DNA of 64,000 nucleotides from an uncultured Veillonella sp. (GTDB taxonomy: Bacteria; Bacillota; Negativicutes; Veillonellales; Veillonellaceae). The notes below the pieces were generated by a model, which made no database searches, was not told the DNA's origin, and saw only the letters and a program-made list of their open reading frames with translations. Positions 26,540 through 34,976 of the stretch are shown here, piece by piece. The position numbers and the translations under genes are program-made. Location: contig NZ_URAR01000006.1 in the NCBI RefSeq assembly GCF_900545795.1, positions 52,453 through 116,452 on the forward strand, in the 5' to 3' direction. Each line of letters begins with the position of its first letter. Position 1 is the first letter of the stretch.

Positions 26540-26653
26540 TCACAAGATTTCGTCTATCTGTCCTATTTAATTTTATTTTTCTGTATATTTACATATGACA
26601 CTTTGTTATTTAAAATACTAATAGAAAATAAAACTTTAGAAATGAGGCGTATT

Positions 26654-27514
26654 ATGAATTCAGTAAAAAATCCAGTACCAACGGTACTATCTATTCAAGA
26701 CATGAGCTCCATTGGGCGTTGTTCCCTAACTGTAGCTCTGCCCATCATCAGCGCACTAGGCTCGCAAGCAGCGCCACTGCCTACAGCCTTGTTATGCAAT
26801 CATTTAGAATATGAGCATTATGAAATGGTGGATTTCTCTGATCATCTTCGCGCCTTTATGGACTGTTGGGTAAAAAATGACATTACCTTTGATGCCATTC
26901 AGAGTGGTTTCTTAGCCTCACCTGAACAAATCCACATTGTCATTGAAGCCATTGAGCGCTTCGGCAATGAACATACACCAATTATCGTTGACCCTGCCAT
27001 GGCTGACGATGGTCATCTCTACTCTGTATATAATCAAACCATGATTGAAGAAATGCGCAAGCTAATTAATCATGCCCATATTATTAAGCCAAATTACACG
27101 GAAGCAACCTTCCTTCTAGATTTACCTTATGAGCCTGAAAATGTAACAGATGAGACAATTCGCCTCATTTGTGAACGATTACATCGCCTAGGACCTCGTC
27201 ATGTCATAATGTCTGGGGTGCCTCATAAAACTCATGCCGTTGTAGCGATTTATGATGGTGAAACTGATTCCTTAGAGTTTATCAACACGAAACTAGTCCC
27301 TGTTAAAGCGCATGGCACAGGCGATATTTTCACCGCTGTATTAACAGGTTGTTTATTGCAAGGCTATTCCACTCATGACAGTGCCACTATAGCCGCTAAT
27401 TTCACCACTGACGCAGTAAAATACACGCATGAAACCATTGGTTCCATGCGCAATGGTCTTTTATTTGAACCACTGCTTGGCGAGTTGACCAAGCTTGTTA
27501 AACGGGAGGTTTAA
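26654..27514 (+). CDS. pdxK: Pyridoxal/pyridoxamine kinase (PdxK/PdxY family)
   Basis: 286-aa ribokinase-fold enzyme that phosphorylates B6 vitamers to give PLP precursors. Start MNSVKNPVP at 26654 has GAGG 6 nt upstream; the frame is open 44 codons further but that part is low-complexity and unlike the family. VLSIQDMSSIGRCSLTVALP and LPTALLCNH are typical of the Firmicute pyridoxamine kinase group. The ATP-site motif KAHGTGDIFTAVLTG carries the catalytic Asp. The next gene begins 2 bp after its stop, so the ECF protein is cotranscribed. Confidence 0.9.
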   Translation: MNSVKNPVPTVLSIQDMSSIGRCSLTVALPIISALGSQAAPLPTALLCNHLEYEHYEMVDFSDHLRAFMDCWVKNDITFDAIQSGFLASPEQIHIVIEAIERFGNEHTPIIVDPAMADDGHLYSVYNQTMIEEMRKLINHAHIIKPNYTEATFLLDLPYEPENVTDETIRLICERLHRLGPRHVIMSGVPHKTHAVVAIYDGETDSLEFINTKLVPVKAHGTGDIFTAVLTGCLLQGYSTHDSATIAANFTTDAVKYTHETIGSMRNGLLFEPLLGELTKLVKREV

Positions 27515-27516
27515 TA

Positions 27517-28035
27517 ATGAAATTTTCTATTCGCGATATTGTATATATTGGCATGCTCACAGCCTTGATGGTATTGGCTACCTTCCTCTTTATTCCACTA
27601 CCTACTGGTGGCATGGTTCATATGGGGTCTGCTGCACTCTTTACCATTTCATCTTTATTTGGCGGACTTTACGGTGGTATTTCTGCAGCCTTAGGATCCG
27701 CTATTTTCGATATGATTTCTGGCAAATATGTATATACCCTATATTCCATCGTAATTAAAGGTATTTGCGGTTTATTAGTAGGCTATATTGTAATCGGCCT
27801 GCGACCTCAGAAAAAACCTTTAAATAAAGCAATAATCATCCGCATCGTGCTTGCTATTATTTTAGGTGCTATATGGACTGCTGCAGGGTACTTTGTAGCT
27901 TGGGCCGATGTGTATAATAGCTACGAAATGGCTTTTGCTCGCCTTCCAGCAAGCTTCTTAACTAGTGGAGTAGGCTTTATCGTATCGATCTTCCTCATTC
28001 CAGCTATCTGGAGCATTCGAAACAAGAAAAAATAA
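27517..28035 (+). CDS. ECF transporter substrate-binding (S) component, probably vitamin B6
   Basis: 172-aa membrane protein with about five to six hydrophobic helices and little else. MKFSIRDIVYIGMLTALMVL with an alanine-rich first helix, and the GGLYGGISAALGSAIFDM segment, are typical of ECF S components that share an energising module (EcfA, EcfA', EcfT), encoded elsewhere. GGGAGG lies inside the end of the kinase gene, 2 bp away. Pairing with a pyridoxal kinase points to pyridoxal, pyridoxine or pyridoxamine as substrate (inference). Confidence 0.85.
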   Translation: MKFSIRDIVYIGMLTALMVLATFLFIPLPTGGMVHMGSAALFTISSLFGGLYGGISAALGSAIFDMISGKYVYTLYSIVIKGICGLLVGYIVIGLRPQKKPLNKAIIIRIVLAIILGAIWTAAGYFVAWADVYNSYEMAFARLPASFLTSGVGFIVSIFLIPAIWSIRNKKK

Positions 28036-28062
28036 TCCAAATAAGCAATGACATGCTAGTCA

Positions 28063-28161
28063 TATATAGTCTTAAATGATCTATATAATTTTAAATGAGC
28101 TATATAGTCTTAAACGATTTGCATATAGTTTTATATTACCTACATATAATCTAAAATGAAC
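28063..28161. repeat. Degenerate 19-21 bp tandem repeat
   Basis: TATATAGTCTTAAATGATC-like units begin near 28063, 28082, 28101, about 28124 and 28145, just after the ECF gene. They lie before the terminator. No coding function visible. Confidence 0.6.
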
Positions 28162-28218
28162 TATTACAGAGAATAATTCTTAGTATATTGTCGACCTCTT
28201 GTCATTCCTATACAAACA

Positions 28219-28260
28219 GAACCAAGCACAGCTAACTAGCTGTGCTTGGTTCTTTATTTT
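28219..28260 (+). terminator. Rho-independent terminator of the pdxK-ECF operon
   Basis: Long, near-perfect stem GAACCAAGCACAGCT / AGCTGTGCTTGGTTC with a 4-nt loop, then TTTATTTT on the plus strand. It is 184 bp beyond the ECF stop. Confidence 0.92.
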
Positions 28261-28301
28261 CTATATTATTCTACTTATGCCTATGCCATAACACCCCCGC
28301 A

Positions 28302-28372
28302 ATATATGCCATAAAAGAGCCCCTAGTATATGCTATAAAAGAGCCCCTAATCTCTGCCATTATAGGGCCCAT
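28302..28372. repeat. 24-bp tandem repeat upstream of the DUF805 gene, three copies
   Basis: Core GCCATAAAAGAGCCCCT recurs at 24-bp steps from 28302 to 28372, the third copy diverged. It lies after the terminator and about 85 bp before the DUF805 ATG. If the open frame were read through, it would encode YAIKEPL-type eight-residue repeats, but no start or RBS supports that. Confidence 0.75.
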
Positions 28373-28457
28373 AATAGAGACTCTACCACTTCTTTATCTG
28401 TTCTTCATTTTATGCTATAATTATAGAATTAAAAATAGATTAGTAAAGGACGATTGT

Positions 28458-28994
28458 ATGGATATATGGATAAATTTCGGCCTAGCATTGCTTATGGGCA
28501 TTATAGCTTTTGGCATTACTCGCTGGGCATATAACAACAATATAAAGCTCCTAGCACTACACGGTCGACTAAACCGCCTACAATTTTTAATTGGGCTCAT
28601 CGGTCTGACACTTGTGTCTAGTATCTTCAACAATTTAATTTCAACTTTAACAGAAAATGTAGTCGTACTCGCCTCATATTATGCCATTCGCACATTAACC
28701 TTCTTTGGGCATTGCATTTTGCTTACCTTTTTCTATGTGCTCTATGCGCGGCGCTTCCAGGATTTAAACATACACGGCATCGTCGGCATTCTTTGGTGCT
28801 TATTAATGGCCTTTACCTATCCATACAGCAATATTAAGTCCTTTAACTTTTTCTTTTTACTCATCACCTGGAGCGTAAATGCCCTATTACTCTTCATCCC
28901 TGGCAGTAATAAGCCCAATATTTACGGCTTACCCGCTACCTGGCCAAGTAATCCAAAGCCTAAACGACGCATAAGTCGACGTAAAACTGTGTAA
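28458..28994 (+). CDS. DUF805 family inner-membrane protein
   Basis: 178 aa with four to five membrane helices. GRLNRLQFLIGLIGL near the first helix, the YARRFQDLNIHG segment and the C-terminal FIPGSNKPNIYG match the DUF805 pattern (G-R-x-x-R-x-x-F/Y, R-x-x-D-x-x, PG...N-x-Y/F-G). Function of the family is unknown. The start at 28458 has AAAGGA about 8 nt upstream. The tail PKPKRRISRRKTV is basic and probably cytoplasmic. Confidence 0.82.
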   Translation: MDIWINFGLALLMGIIAFGITRWAYNNNIKLLALHGRLNRLQFLIGLIGLTLVSSIFNNLISTLTENVVVLASYYAIRTLTFFGHCILLTFFYVLYARRFQDLNIHGIVGILWCLLMAFTYPYSNIKSFNFFFLLITWSVNALLLFIPGSNKPNIYGLPATWPSNPKPKRRISRRKTV

Positions 28995-29084
28995 AGTAGT
29001 AAAACCATAAAACATAAAAAACTAAAGAGTATAAAACAGCAAACACCGTATAAAATCGTGTAATGTGTAAGTAAACCGCTCACC

Positions 29085-29237
29085 TTACTTGCTTCGATTC
29101 TGGGCCCGTAAGGTCAACACTAATTCAGCAATTGATGCACTTAAAGAATCCATCTTCTGCTCTAAGCGAAGCAATAAATACGAGGCTACCACCATAGGAA
29201 AGCCGTAATTTGCCGCGGCTGTCAAAAGGTCTTCCAT
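29085..29237 (-). CDS. YvrJ-family small protein
   Basis: 50 aa starting MEDLLTAAANYGFPMVVASY; GAGGAGG lies 7 nt before this ATG, so a longer upstream reading was dropped. A single amphipathic or membrane helix (FPMVVASYLLLRLE) followed by MDSLSASIAELVLTL fits the YvrJ family, small conserved Firmicute proteins of unknown function. The opposite-strand DUF805 gene ends 90 bp away. A near-palindrome CTGTAATATACATTACAG lies at 29253-29270, upstream. Confidence 0.8.
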   Translation of the reverse strand: MEDLLTAAANYGFPMVVASYLLLRLEQKMDSLSASIAELVLTLRAQNRSK

Positions 29238-29252
29238 AATAACACCTCCTCT

Positions 29253-29270
29253 GTAATATACATTACAGAA
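29253..29270. promoter_or_regulatory. Palindrome upstream of the yvrJ-like gene
   Basis: CTGTAAT-ATAC-ATTACAG: 7-bp perfect arms, 4-bp centre, 15 bp before the start codon and overlapping the likely translation-initiation zone. The same core TAATATACATTA recurs upstream of the PepSY gene (35643-35654). Could be an operator or an RNA hairpin near the RBS. Confidence 0.4.
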
Positions 29271-29326
29271 AGAATGTACTGTCAACCTAAGTAAATAAAA
29301 GACTATCAAACAATAACATATGTATC

Positions 29327-29355
29327 AAAAAAAGGCGCCCTCAAGGGGCGCCTTT
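29327..29355 (-). terminator. Rho-independent terminator
   Basis: Stem AAAGGCGCCC / GGGCGCCTTT with a short loop and seven T on the minus strand. It ends the transcript of the 395-aa gene, about 145 bp beyond its stop. It also has TTTCTTATTT on the plus side, so it may work in both directions. Confidence 0.85.
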
Positions 29356-29458
29356 CTTATTTAATTGCTATTAACTTGTCTATTAATCCATAACAACCTG
29401 TCTATTTAAACAGTTTAACCTATTTCATCAAATTAGCTTGTTTTATCAACTAAAGTTT

Positions 29459-29484
29459 ATTGAATCAACTTTAATTGATTCAAT
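29459..29484. other. Perfect inverted repeat after the 395-aa gene
   Basis: ATTGAATCAA-CTTTAA-TTGATTCAAT, 10-bp arms, between the stop of the 395-aa gene and its terminator. No T-run. Possibly an mRNA 3'-end stabilising hairpin. Confidence 0.45.
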
Positions 29485-29498
29485 CAAGTTTAGGCATT

Positions 29499-30686
29499 TT
29501 AACGAATTAATAAAATCCATTCCAACAAAGTACACACAATATAGGCAATAATAAATTTTACCTTTTGCTTTCTATCGCGATCTTCATCGGCAATACGCAA
29601 GCGCTGTGCTAAAAATCGTTTGTCTCGAATCTGCAAGAGTAAATCGCGAATATTAGCCTGGCAAGCCTCATCATTAATCGCTCCATTTTTCTTGAGCGAA
29701 GCCTGTTGAATCGTAATACGGCGCTGTAGTTTTCGCATTTGAATCTTAATATTATTGTGCACAAATACACTTTGCCACTTTTTGCGCGAATCAAAATACA
29801 TATAAATATAGCGCGGAATATTCATAACAATAAAGCTGATACACAAAATCCCTAAAGAAATAAGGAAATATGTGGAGAAAGAAAATTCAATCGTTTCAGC
29901 TGGCAAGTAATGATGTAAGATTACAAAGCTAATCCATACACCAATTGGCAATAACAGGGCTGCTGCCATATCCACCGAACGAACCCAACTAGTCTTAACC
30001 GGTATGTCTTGAATCGCGTGCGTTTCTACTTCATCGCGAAACGCATAATACTCAAGCTGTAAGGCCGATTGCTCTGACTTCGCATTGATTAGCAAAGCTG
30101 GTCCTTTAGCTTCAGGCGAGCGCGCTGGCCAAGGAATCAGACGGCGAATAGGACTATCTGGAGCTAAATCAAAGCGAATTATGCCCTTCTTCTCAAAGCG
30201 CATAGTGGAACCATCATCACCGATTTCAAAAGGATTGAAGAAGGTCCCTAATAAGCTAAGACTCCAATTACCTAAGGAGTGAACTATGGTATTTAAAATA
30301 AATCCACCCATATCCACATCCGACATATTCAATTTTATAGAAAAACCCGTTGCATAATCATCAAACCATAAGTCTTCAATAGAAAACTCTACGGTAATAA
30401 CATTGCCTAAAGTCGTAATTATTCCTAAGTACACTTTATTATTGGGTTCAAATTCGAAGGTAACAGAATAAAATAACCAATGATTACGTAACTGCGCTTT
30501 TATAATCCGATTTATGGCATCCTCTTCCACACTAATCATGCGGTGGTCATATAAATGACATTCTTCCTGTGCCTCTACGGGAGCTGCCTCTGGTTCAATT
30601 ACGGCAGGCTCAGGTAACGCTTGTTTACGATTCTTAGCGGTCATTGCTTCTGCTAATTCCAATAAACGTGTTACTATTTTACTCAT
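29499..30686 (-). CDS. Unrecognised membrane protein, 395 aa
   Basis: I do not recognise this family. The N-terminal ~45 residues are Ala/Glu/Pro-rich. Residues about 50-215 form a soluble region with beta-rich pattern (WLFYSVTFEFEPNNKVYLGI, NVITVEFSIEDLWF). Two membrane helices follow (AAALLLPIGVWISFVILHHY and FLISLGILCISFIVMNIP), then a long basic, probably coiled-coil cytoplasmic region, and a third helix at the extreme C terminus (FIIAYIVCTLLEWILLI). RBS AGGGGG lies 4 nt before ATG. Transcribed alone, with its own promoter and terminator. Confidence 0.7.
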   Translation of the reverse strand: MSKIVTRLLELAEAMTAKNRKQALPEPAVIEPEAAPVEAQEECHLYDHRMISVEEDAINRIIKAQLRNHWLFYSVTFEFEPNNKVYLGIITTLGNVITVEFSIEDLWFDDYATGFSIKLNMSDVDMGGFILNTIVHSLGNWSLSLLGTFFNPFEIGDDGSTMRFEKKGIIRFDLAPDSPIRRLIPWPARSPEAKGPALLINAKSEQSALQLEYYAFRDEVETHAIQDIPVKTSWVRSVDMAAALLLPIGVWISFVILHHYLPAETIEFSFSTYFLISLGILCISFIVMNIPRYIYMYFDSRKKWQSVFVHNNIKIQMRKLQRRITIQQASLKKNGAINDEACQANIRDLLLQIRDKRFLAQRLRIADEDRDRKQKVKFIIAYIVCTLLEWILLIR

Positions 30687-30724
30687 GAATCCCCCTATGG
30701 GTTTAATACGTTCTTAACATTCCA

Positions 30725-30752
30725 ATTATACCACAGTAGGCTTTATTTTCAA
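30725..30752 (-). promoter_or_regulatory. Promoter of the 395-aa membrane protein gene
   Basis: Minus strand: TTGAAA (30747-30752), 16-bp spacer, perfect TATAAT (30725-30730) preceded by TGG, an extended -10. Start codon is about 40 bp downstream. Confidence 0.75.
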
Positions 30753-30983
30753 ACTTAGTCAAATTCCTCAAGAAATAGGATGATTCTTGACTGCTCCAAT
30801 AACTATAAACGACTTTAAATATTAACATCTATGATAACATATATGCCATCTAAAATATATGTACCATGAAGTATGGGACTCATTAAAATTAGACCTAATT
30901 AATAAGATCTCAATTACCTATGAAGCTCTCTAACTGCCCCATTAAATATAAGTTCAATAATTCTGAGTCCTTAATATATAAAC

Positions 30984-31030
30984 CCATAAAATAAGAGGCC
31001 CAGTTCCCTAACAATAGAGAACTGAGCCTC
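30984..31030 (-). terminator. Probable terminator after cydDC
   Basis: 12-bp stem (GAGGCTCAGTTC / GAACTGGGCCTC, one mismatch) with a 12-nt loop, followed by TTATTTTAT on the minus strand, 73 bp after the cydDC stop. Confidence 0.75.
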
Positions 31031-31103
31031 ACTAATTATTTCCTACCTTGAATTTTACAAGCCATAGGACTAAGCAAAAACAAGATTATGAATATGAATG
31101 CTC

Positions 31104-34100
31104 TTACAATGTTTCCATCGAGAGCTTGCGATAAGCGTAGAAAGCGCCGCCTTTAGCCATGAGTTCTTCATAGCTACCATCTTCAATGATGCGCCCCTGG
31201 TCCATAAACAAAATACGGTCCATTTTTTCTAAACCACCTAAGTGGTGCGTAACGCATACGACTGTTTTCTGAGCCATTAATTTCAATAAAGATTCTTGAA
31301 TTTCCTGACGTACCACTTGATCTAAACCTTCTAAAGGCTCATCTAACAACAGTACCGGACTATTCCGTAACCATAAGCGAGCTAAGGCAATGCGTTGCTT
31401 CTGACCGCCACTAACGCCCATGCCACCGCTACCAATAATAGTTTTTAATCCATTTGGCAAGCTCTTAACCCAATCAAAGATAGCGGCAAAGCGCAAGGCT
31501 TCTTCTAATTCTTGTTCAGTGGCCTGAGGTTTCGCCAAGCGAATATTGTCTTCTATGGTCGCATGGAATAAGTAACTATCTTGAGTTAAGCTGCCATAAT
31601 AGCTTCGCGCCTCACTAATAGGAATGCTACGCAATTCTTGATTTCCTAAAAAAATTTGGCCATCATAGGAATAAAAACGCTCTAGCAGAGTCAATAGTGT
31701 AGTCTTACCAGAGCCACTAGGTCCTACAAGAGCCACCTTTTCCATTGGTTTAATCTGCAAAGATAAATCAGAGTATACCCTCTGACGGCCTTCAGGATAG
31801 GCAAAATGTACATCTTTAAACTCTAAACCTACGGCGCTAGGCGCTATCCCACTAGGCTGTGCTTCATCCACTACAGCCGGCTTCTCTTGTGCTAAGGCAA
31901 CCAATCGTCCTATAGCAGCCTTACTTTCACGGCCATGATACCAAGCCACTGCTAAAGGCACCAGCGCTTCAAAATAAGATTGTAGGGAAATCGCTACAAC
32001 AGCAATAAATATACCTTCTTGCTGACTTCCATGAGCTAGTGGGATCATAATAACAGCCCCTAAGACCATGGTAATTTGCGTCAAGCCGAGAAGCAAAGTA
32101 TCACCTATATTAACGCCTCGTTCTACAGTTTTCTGCGCCCTACTTAAGGTCTCAAATTCCTTGCTTACACGCGCGCTCACTGGACCTTCTTGCTGGTATG
32201 TCAAAATATCCATAATGCCCGCCAAGCTCTCTACAATAGTATTTTTTACATTGCTGCGATAGCCCAGCGACGCATCAATAGCCTGCCGATTATGTAAAAA
32301 TACGCCATAAGGTATTACTATAGCCCCCAGTACAAAGGCGGCTGCTAAAAGCCAAACTAAATCAAAAGAGAAATGAGCTAAAAAGTAGAAGCCAATAATG
32401 GTTAATAATACAGCCCCTACAGGTGGAATAATAACGCGCAAATAAAAGAATTGCAATGTTTCAATATCAGCCATAATACGGCCTAATACTTCACCACTAG
32501 TAAAGCGATTTAACACTGCTGGCACCAAAGGTTCTAGTTTTTTATAGAACCACACCCGCAAACCATACAAACCTTGGAACGCCATATGATGCGACACATA
32601 GCGCTCAATATAGCGACACACTGCCCGAGCAATACCAAAGAACCTAACCCCTACAATGGCTAAACTTAAGGCCGCTAATTCAGGTTGAAGGGCCGCTTCT
32701 GTAATGAGCCAACTAGACGTGGTTAATAAACCAACATTCATAAACACTGTTAAAAAGGAAAATAATAAACTGAGCCACAAGGAATTTCTAGCTGGGCCCA
32801 ATACGGAGAATAAACGTTGCATCCAGCCCGATTGATTTGATGATGCAGATCTTAATCCCGTACGCTCTACATTTACAGAATCGCCTACAGCAGATATATC
32901 TATAGTAGACTCCTTCTCGACTGATAGATCTATAATAGGAGCCTTCTCGGCTGATAGCTCTATAGCAGACTCATCCTCAACTGACAAACCTGTGGAAAAA
33001 GCTTTCTCAGCTGACAAACCTAAAACAGAATCCTCCTCAACTGACCTCTCTATAGTAGAAAGACCTTCAGACGACAAATCTTTAGTCGAAGTATCCTCAG
33101 ATGGCAAATCTATGCTTGTAGCGAGTTCACCAAGCAATTCGCCCGTTAATGGACGCCCCATACCTGCTTCCACCAAGCTACTAAAATAGCCACCAGCACG
33201 GACCAATTCATCAAAGCCACCGCGTTCAATGATGGCACCTTCACGCATAACTAACAGATTGTCAGCCCAACGCATTGTCTGTAATCGGTGTCCTACTAAG
33301 AGCACAATGCGGTCTTTCATTAATACTTTTAAAGCCTTAGCTAAGGATTGCTCCGTCGCTACATCAAGATGTGCCGTAATCTCATCAAGCACTAAAATAG
33401 GTGCTTGTTTCAAAAAGGCGCGCGCCAAGGCAATACGCTGTCTCTGACCTCCAGAAAGACCTACGCCGCCTTCCCCCACTACAGTATCTAAGCCTTGTGG
33501 CAATTCAGCAATAAACTCCTGAGCCTCCACCAATTGTAAAGCTTCTTGCACAATCGCTTCATCCATTGGTCGATTAAAAGTAATATTCTCTCGTAAAGTG
33601 CCCTTAAATAAATGAGGTTGCTGTGGTACAAAGGTGACTAAATCACGCCAATGGTCGCTATTTACAGAAAGTAAATCAGTTGTGTCTACTAAAATTTGCC
33701 CACTAGAAGGTGCCATTAAACGCATCAATAAATGAGCAATCGTACTTTTCCCTGCTCCACTTTCACCGACAAGCATGGTCACTTCACCACGTTTTAAAGT
33801 AAAATCAATACCTTTTAACGCGAATTGCTCACGCCCTATTTGATCAGGTAATTGTGGATATTCGTAAGTAATGTCTTTAAACCTAACTTCTCGAATAGAC
33901 TCAGCCTCAGAAAAGGACTTTGCGCCTGAAGCCGGCTCCTGAATAGGAAGTGCTAAGAAATCATCTATTTTACTTAAGCTGACTTGCCCCGCCATGCCGG
34001 TATGGAAAGCCGCCCCTAATTGCCTTAAAGGCGCATAAAACTCAGGCGCTAATAGCAATACAAAGAAGGCTGGCAAGAACTCTTCATGACCATATAGTAA

Positions 34101-34886
34101 GGCAACCCCCATGTAAACCGCTATCAAAGCCGTACTGATGGTACTTACTAATTCCAATACTAGGGCTGATAAAAAGGCAATGCGCAACACCCGCAAAGTG
34201 GAATCTCTAAACTCAGCCGATAAACGCTCAATTACCTCAATCTGCTCTTCCGAACGGCCAAAGAGCTTGAGCGTTACAATTCCTTGAAGTACGTCGAGAA
34301 AGTGACCACTTAAAAAGCTCATGCGCTCCCATTGTTCCTTATTCATCTTCTCCGCTTTACGGCCAATTAAAATCATAAAGAAAGGAATGAGCGGAAAGGT
34401 AATAAACAATATGATGGCTACCCAAGGGGCTGCATCAATAATGGCTATAGCCATCACTAAGGGAATCATCATGGCATAAAGCATTTGCGGGACATAACGG
34501 GCAATATAAGACTCCACATTTTCAAGTCCATCCGTCAATAAATGAACTACATCGCCATGCCGTTCACCCGTAAAAGGTCCTAAACGCATCAAATGAGACC
34601 AAATGCGTTTGCGCAAATCCTCTTTAGCTAGGCTCGCTAAATCTTGTGCTACTTCTTCCTGACTAAATGTAGCCACTAAGCGCACTAAAATAGCGCCTAC
34701 TAAACATAATAATGTGCTACCCACTTCGGCTAGCGGTTTGCCTAAGAAAAATGTTTCATTTATTAATACAGCAAAAAACCATGCCTGTCCCACTATGGCC
34801 AAGGTTCCTAGTAAGCTAAAACACCCTAATCCTATCGCTTTATTTTTAAAACGAATGAGCTCCTCCCGAGCTGTTTTAACTATCAC
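31104..34886 (-). CDS. cydDC: Fused CydD-CydC thiol exporter (single-chain ABC transporter)
   Basis: 1260 aa with two complete membrane-plus-ATPase halves, each like one subunit of the heterodimeric cysteine/glutathione exporter needed to assemble cytochrome bd. Half 1 (about 1-580): GESGAGKST, LSGGQRQRIALARAF, ILVLDEITAHLD; half 2 (about 690-1260): GPSGSGKTT, VSGGQKQRIALARLW, VLLLDEPLEGLD. Order is CydD then CydC. The linker (about residues 585-675) is made of ten-residue acidic Ser-rich repeats encoded by 30-bp DNA repeats. GTG start with AGGAGG 5 nt upstream. The cytochrome bd genes (cydAB) are not in this window. Confidence 0.92.
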   Translation of the reverse strand: MIVKTAREELIRFKNKAIGLGCFSLLGTLAIVGQAWFFAVLINETFFLGKPLAEVGSTLLCLVGAILVRLVATFSQEEVAQDLASLAKEDLRKRIWSHLMRLGPFTGERHGDVVHLLTDGLENVESYIARYVPQMLYAMMIPLVMAIAIIDAAPWVAIILFITFPLIPFFMILIGRKAEKMNKEQWERMSFLSGHFLDVLQGIVTLKLFGRSEEQIEVIERLSAEFRDSTLRVLRIAFLSALVLELVSTISTALIAVYMGVALLYGHEEFLPAFFVLLLAPEFYAPLRQLGAAFHTGMAGQVSLSKIDDFLALPIQEPASGAKSFSEAESIREVRFKDITYEYPQLPDQIGREQFALKGIDFTLKRGEVTMLVGESGAGKSTIAHLLMRLMAPSSGQILVDTTDLLSVNSDHWRDLVTFVPQQPHLFKGTLRENITFNRPMDEAIVQEALQLVEAQEFIAELPQGLDTVVGEGGVGLSGGQRQRIALARAFLKQAPILVLDEITAHLDVATEQSLAKALKVLMKDRIVLLVGHRLQTMRWADNLLVMREGAIIERGGFDELVRAGGYFSSLVEAGMGRPLTGELLGELATSIDLPSEDTSTKDLSSEGLSTIERSVEEDSVLGLSAEKAFSTGLSVEDESAIELSAEKAPIIDLSVEKESTIDISAVGDSVNVERTGLRSASSNQSGWMQRLFSVLGPARNSLWLSLLFSFLTVFMNVGLLTTSSWLITEAALQPELAALSLAIVGVRFFGIARAVCRYIERYVSHHMAFQGLYGLRVWFYKKLEPLVPAVLNRFTSGEVLGRIMADIETLQFFYLRVIIPPVGAVLLTIIGFYFLAHFSFDLVWLLAAAFVLGAIVIPYGVFLHNRQAIDASLGYRSNVKNTIVESLAGIMDILTYQQEGPVSARVSKEFETLSRAQKTVERGVNIGDTLLLGLTQITMVLGAVIMIPLAHGSQQEGIFIAVVAISLQSYFEALVPLAVAWYHGRESKAAIGRLVALAQEKPAVVDEAQPSGIAPSAVGLEFKDVHFAYPEGRQRVYSDLSLQIKPMEKVALVGPSGSGKTTLLTLLERFYSYDGQIFLGNQELRSIPISEARSYYGSLTQDSYLFHATIEDNIRLAKPQATEQELEEALRFAAIFDWVKSLPNGLKTIIGSGGMGVSGGQKQRIALARLWLRNSPVLLLDEPLEGLDQVVRQEIQESLLKLMAQKTVVCVTHHLGGLEKMDRILFMDQGRIIEDGSYEELMAKGGAFYAYRKLSMETL
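32870..33129. repeat. 30-bp tandem repeat, about 8.5 copies, inside cydDC
   Basis: Units begin at 32870, 32900, 32930, 32960, 32990, 33020, 33050, 33080 and 33110 (last partial). A typical copy opens CTATAGCAGACTCATCCTC on the plus strand. On the coding strand this gives decapeptides such as LSVEDESAIE and LSVEKESTID that form the linker between the two transporter halves. The period is a multiple of three, so the frame is kept. Confidence 0.93.
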
Positions 34887-34934
34887 ATAAACCTCCTATA
34901 TTAAACTGACTCATTGAGTCAACATTTCACTCAT

Positions 34935-34962
34935 AAAAAAATGCACATGCGTCACATGTGCA
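34935..34962 (-). terminator. Rho-independent terminator after the PepSY gene
   Basis: Perfect 8-bp stem TGCACATG / CATGTGCA with 5-nt loop, seven T on the minus strand. It lies 14 bp beyond the stop of the PepSY gene and upstream of cydDC, whose start is 50 bp further. Confidence 0.9.
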
Positions 34963-34976
34963 CCTTTTTATTTGAA

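Larger units (their letters stand above)
30687..31103. other. 417-bp gap between cydDC and the 395-aa gene
   Basis: Holds the promoter of the 395-aa gene at its left edge (30725-30752) and the cydDC terminator at its right side (30984-31030). The middle, about 30760-30980, is AT-rich and shows no open frame or clear structure. Confidence 0.6.

Noticed and set aside
26522..26653. Longer N terminus for the pyridoxal kinase gene
   Set aside because: The open frame extends 44 codons further, but the extra part is hydrophobic and unlike the family. The ATG at 26654 has a good RBS.
28242..28457. Longer N terminus for the DUF805 protein, including the YAIKEPL repeats
   Set aside because: Begins within the preceding terminator, lacks an RBS, and the family starts at MDIWINF. 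The region is listed as a repeat instead.
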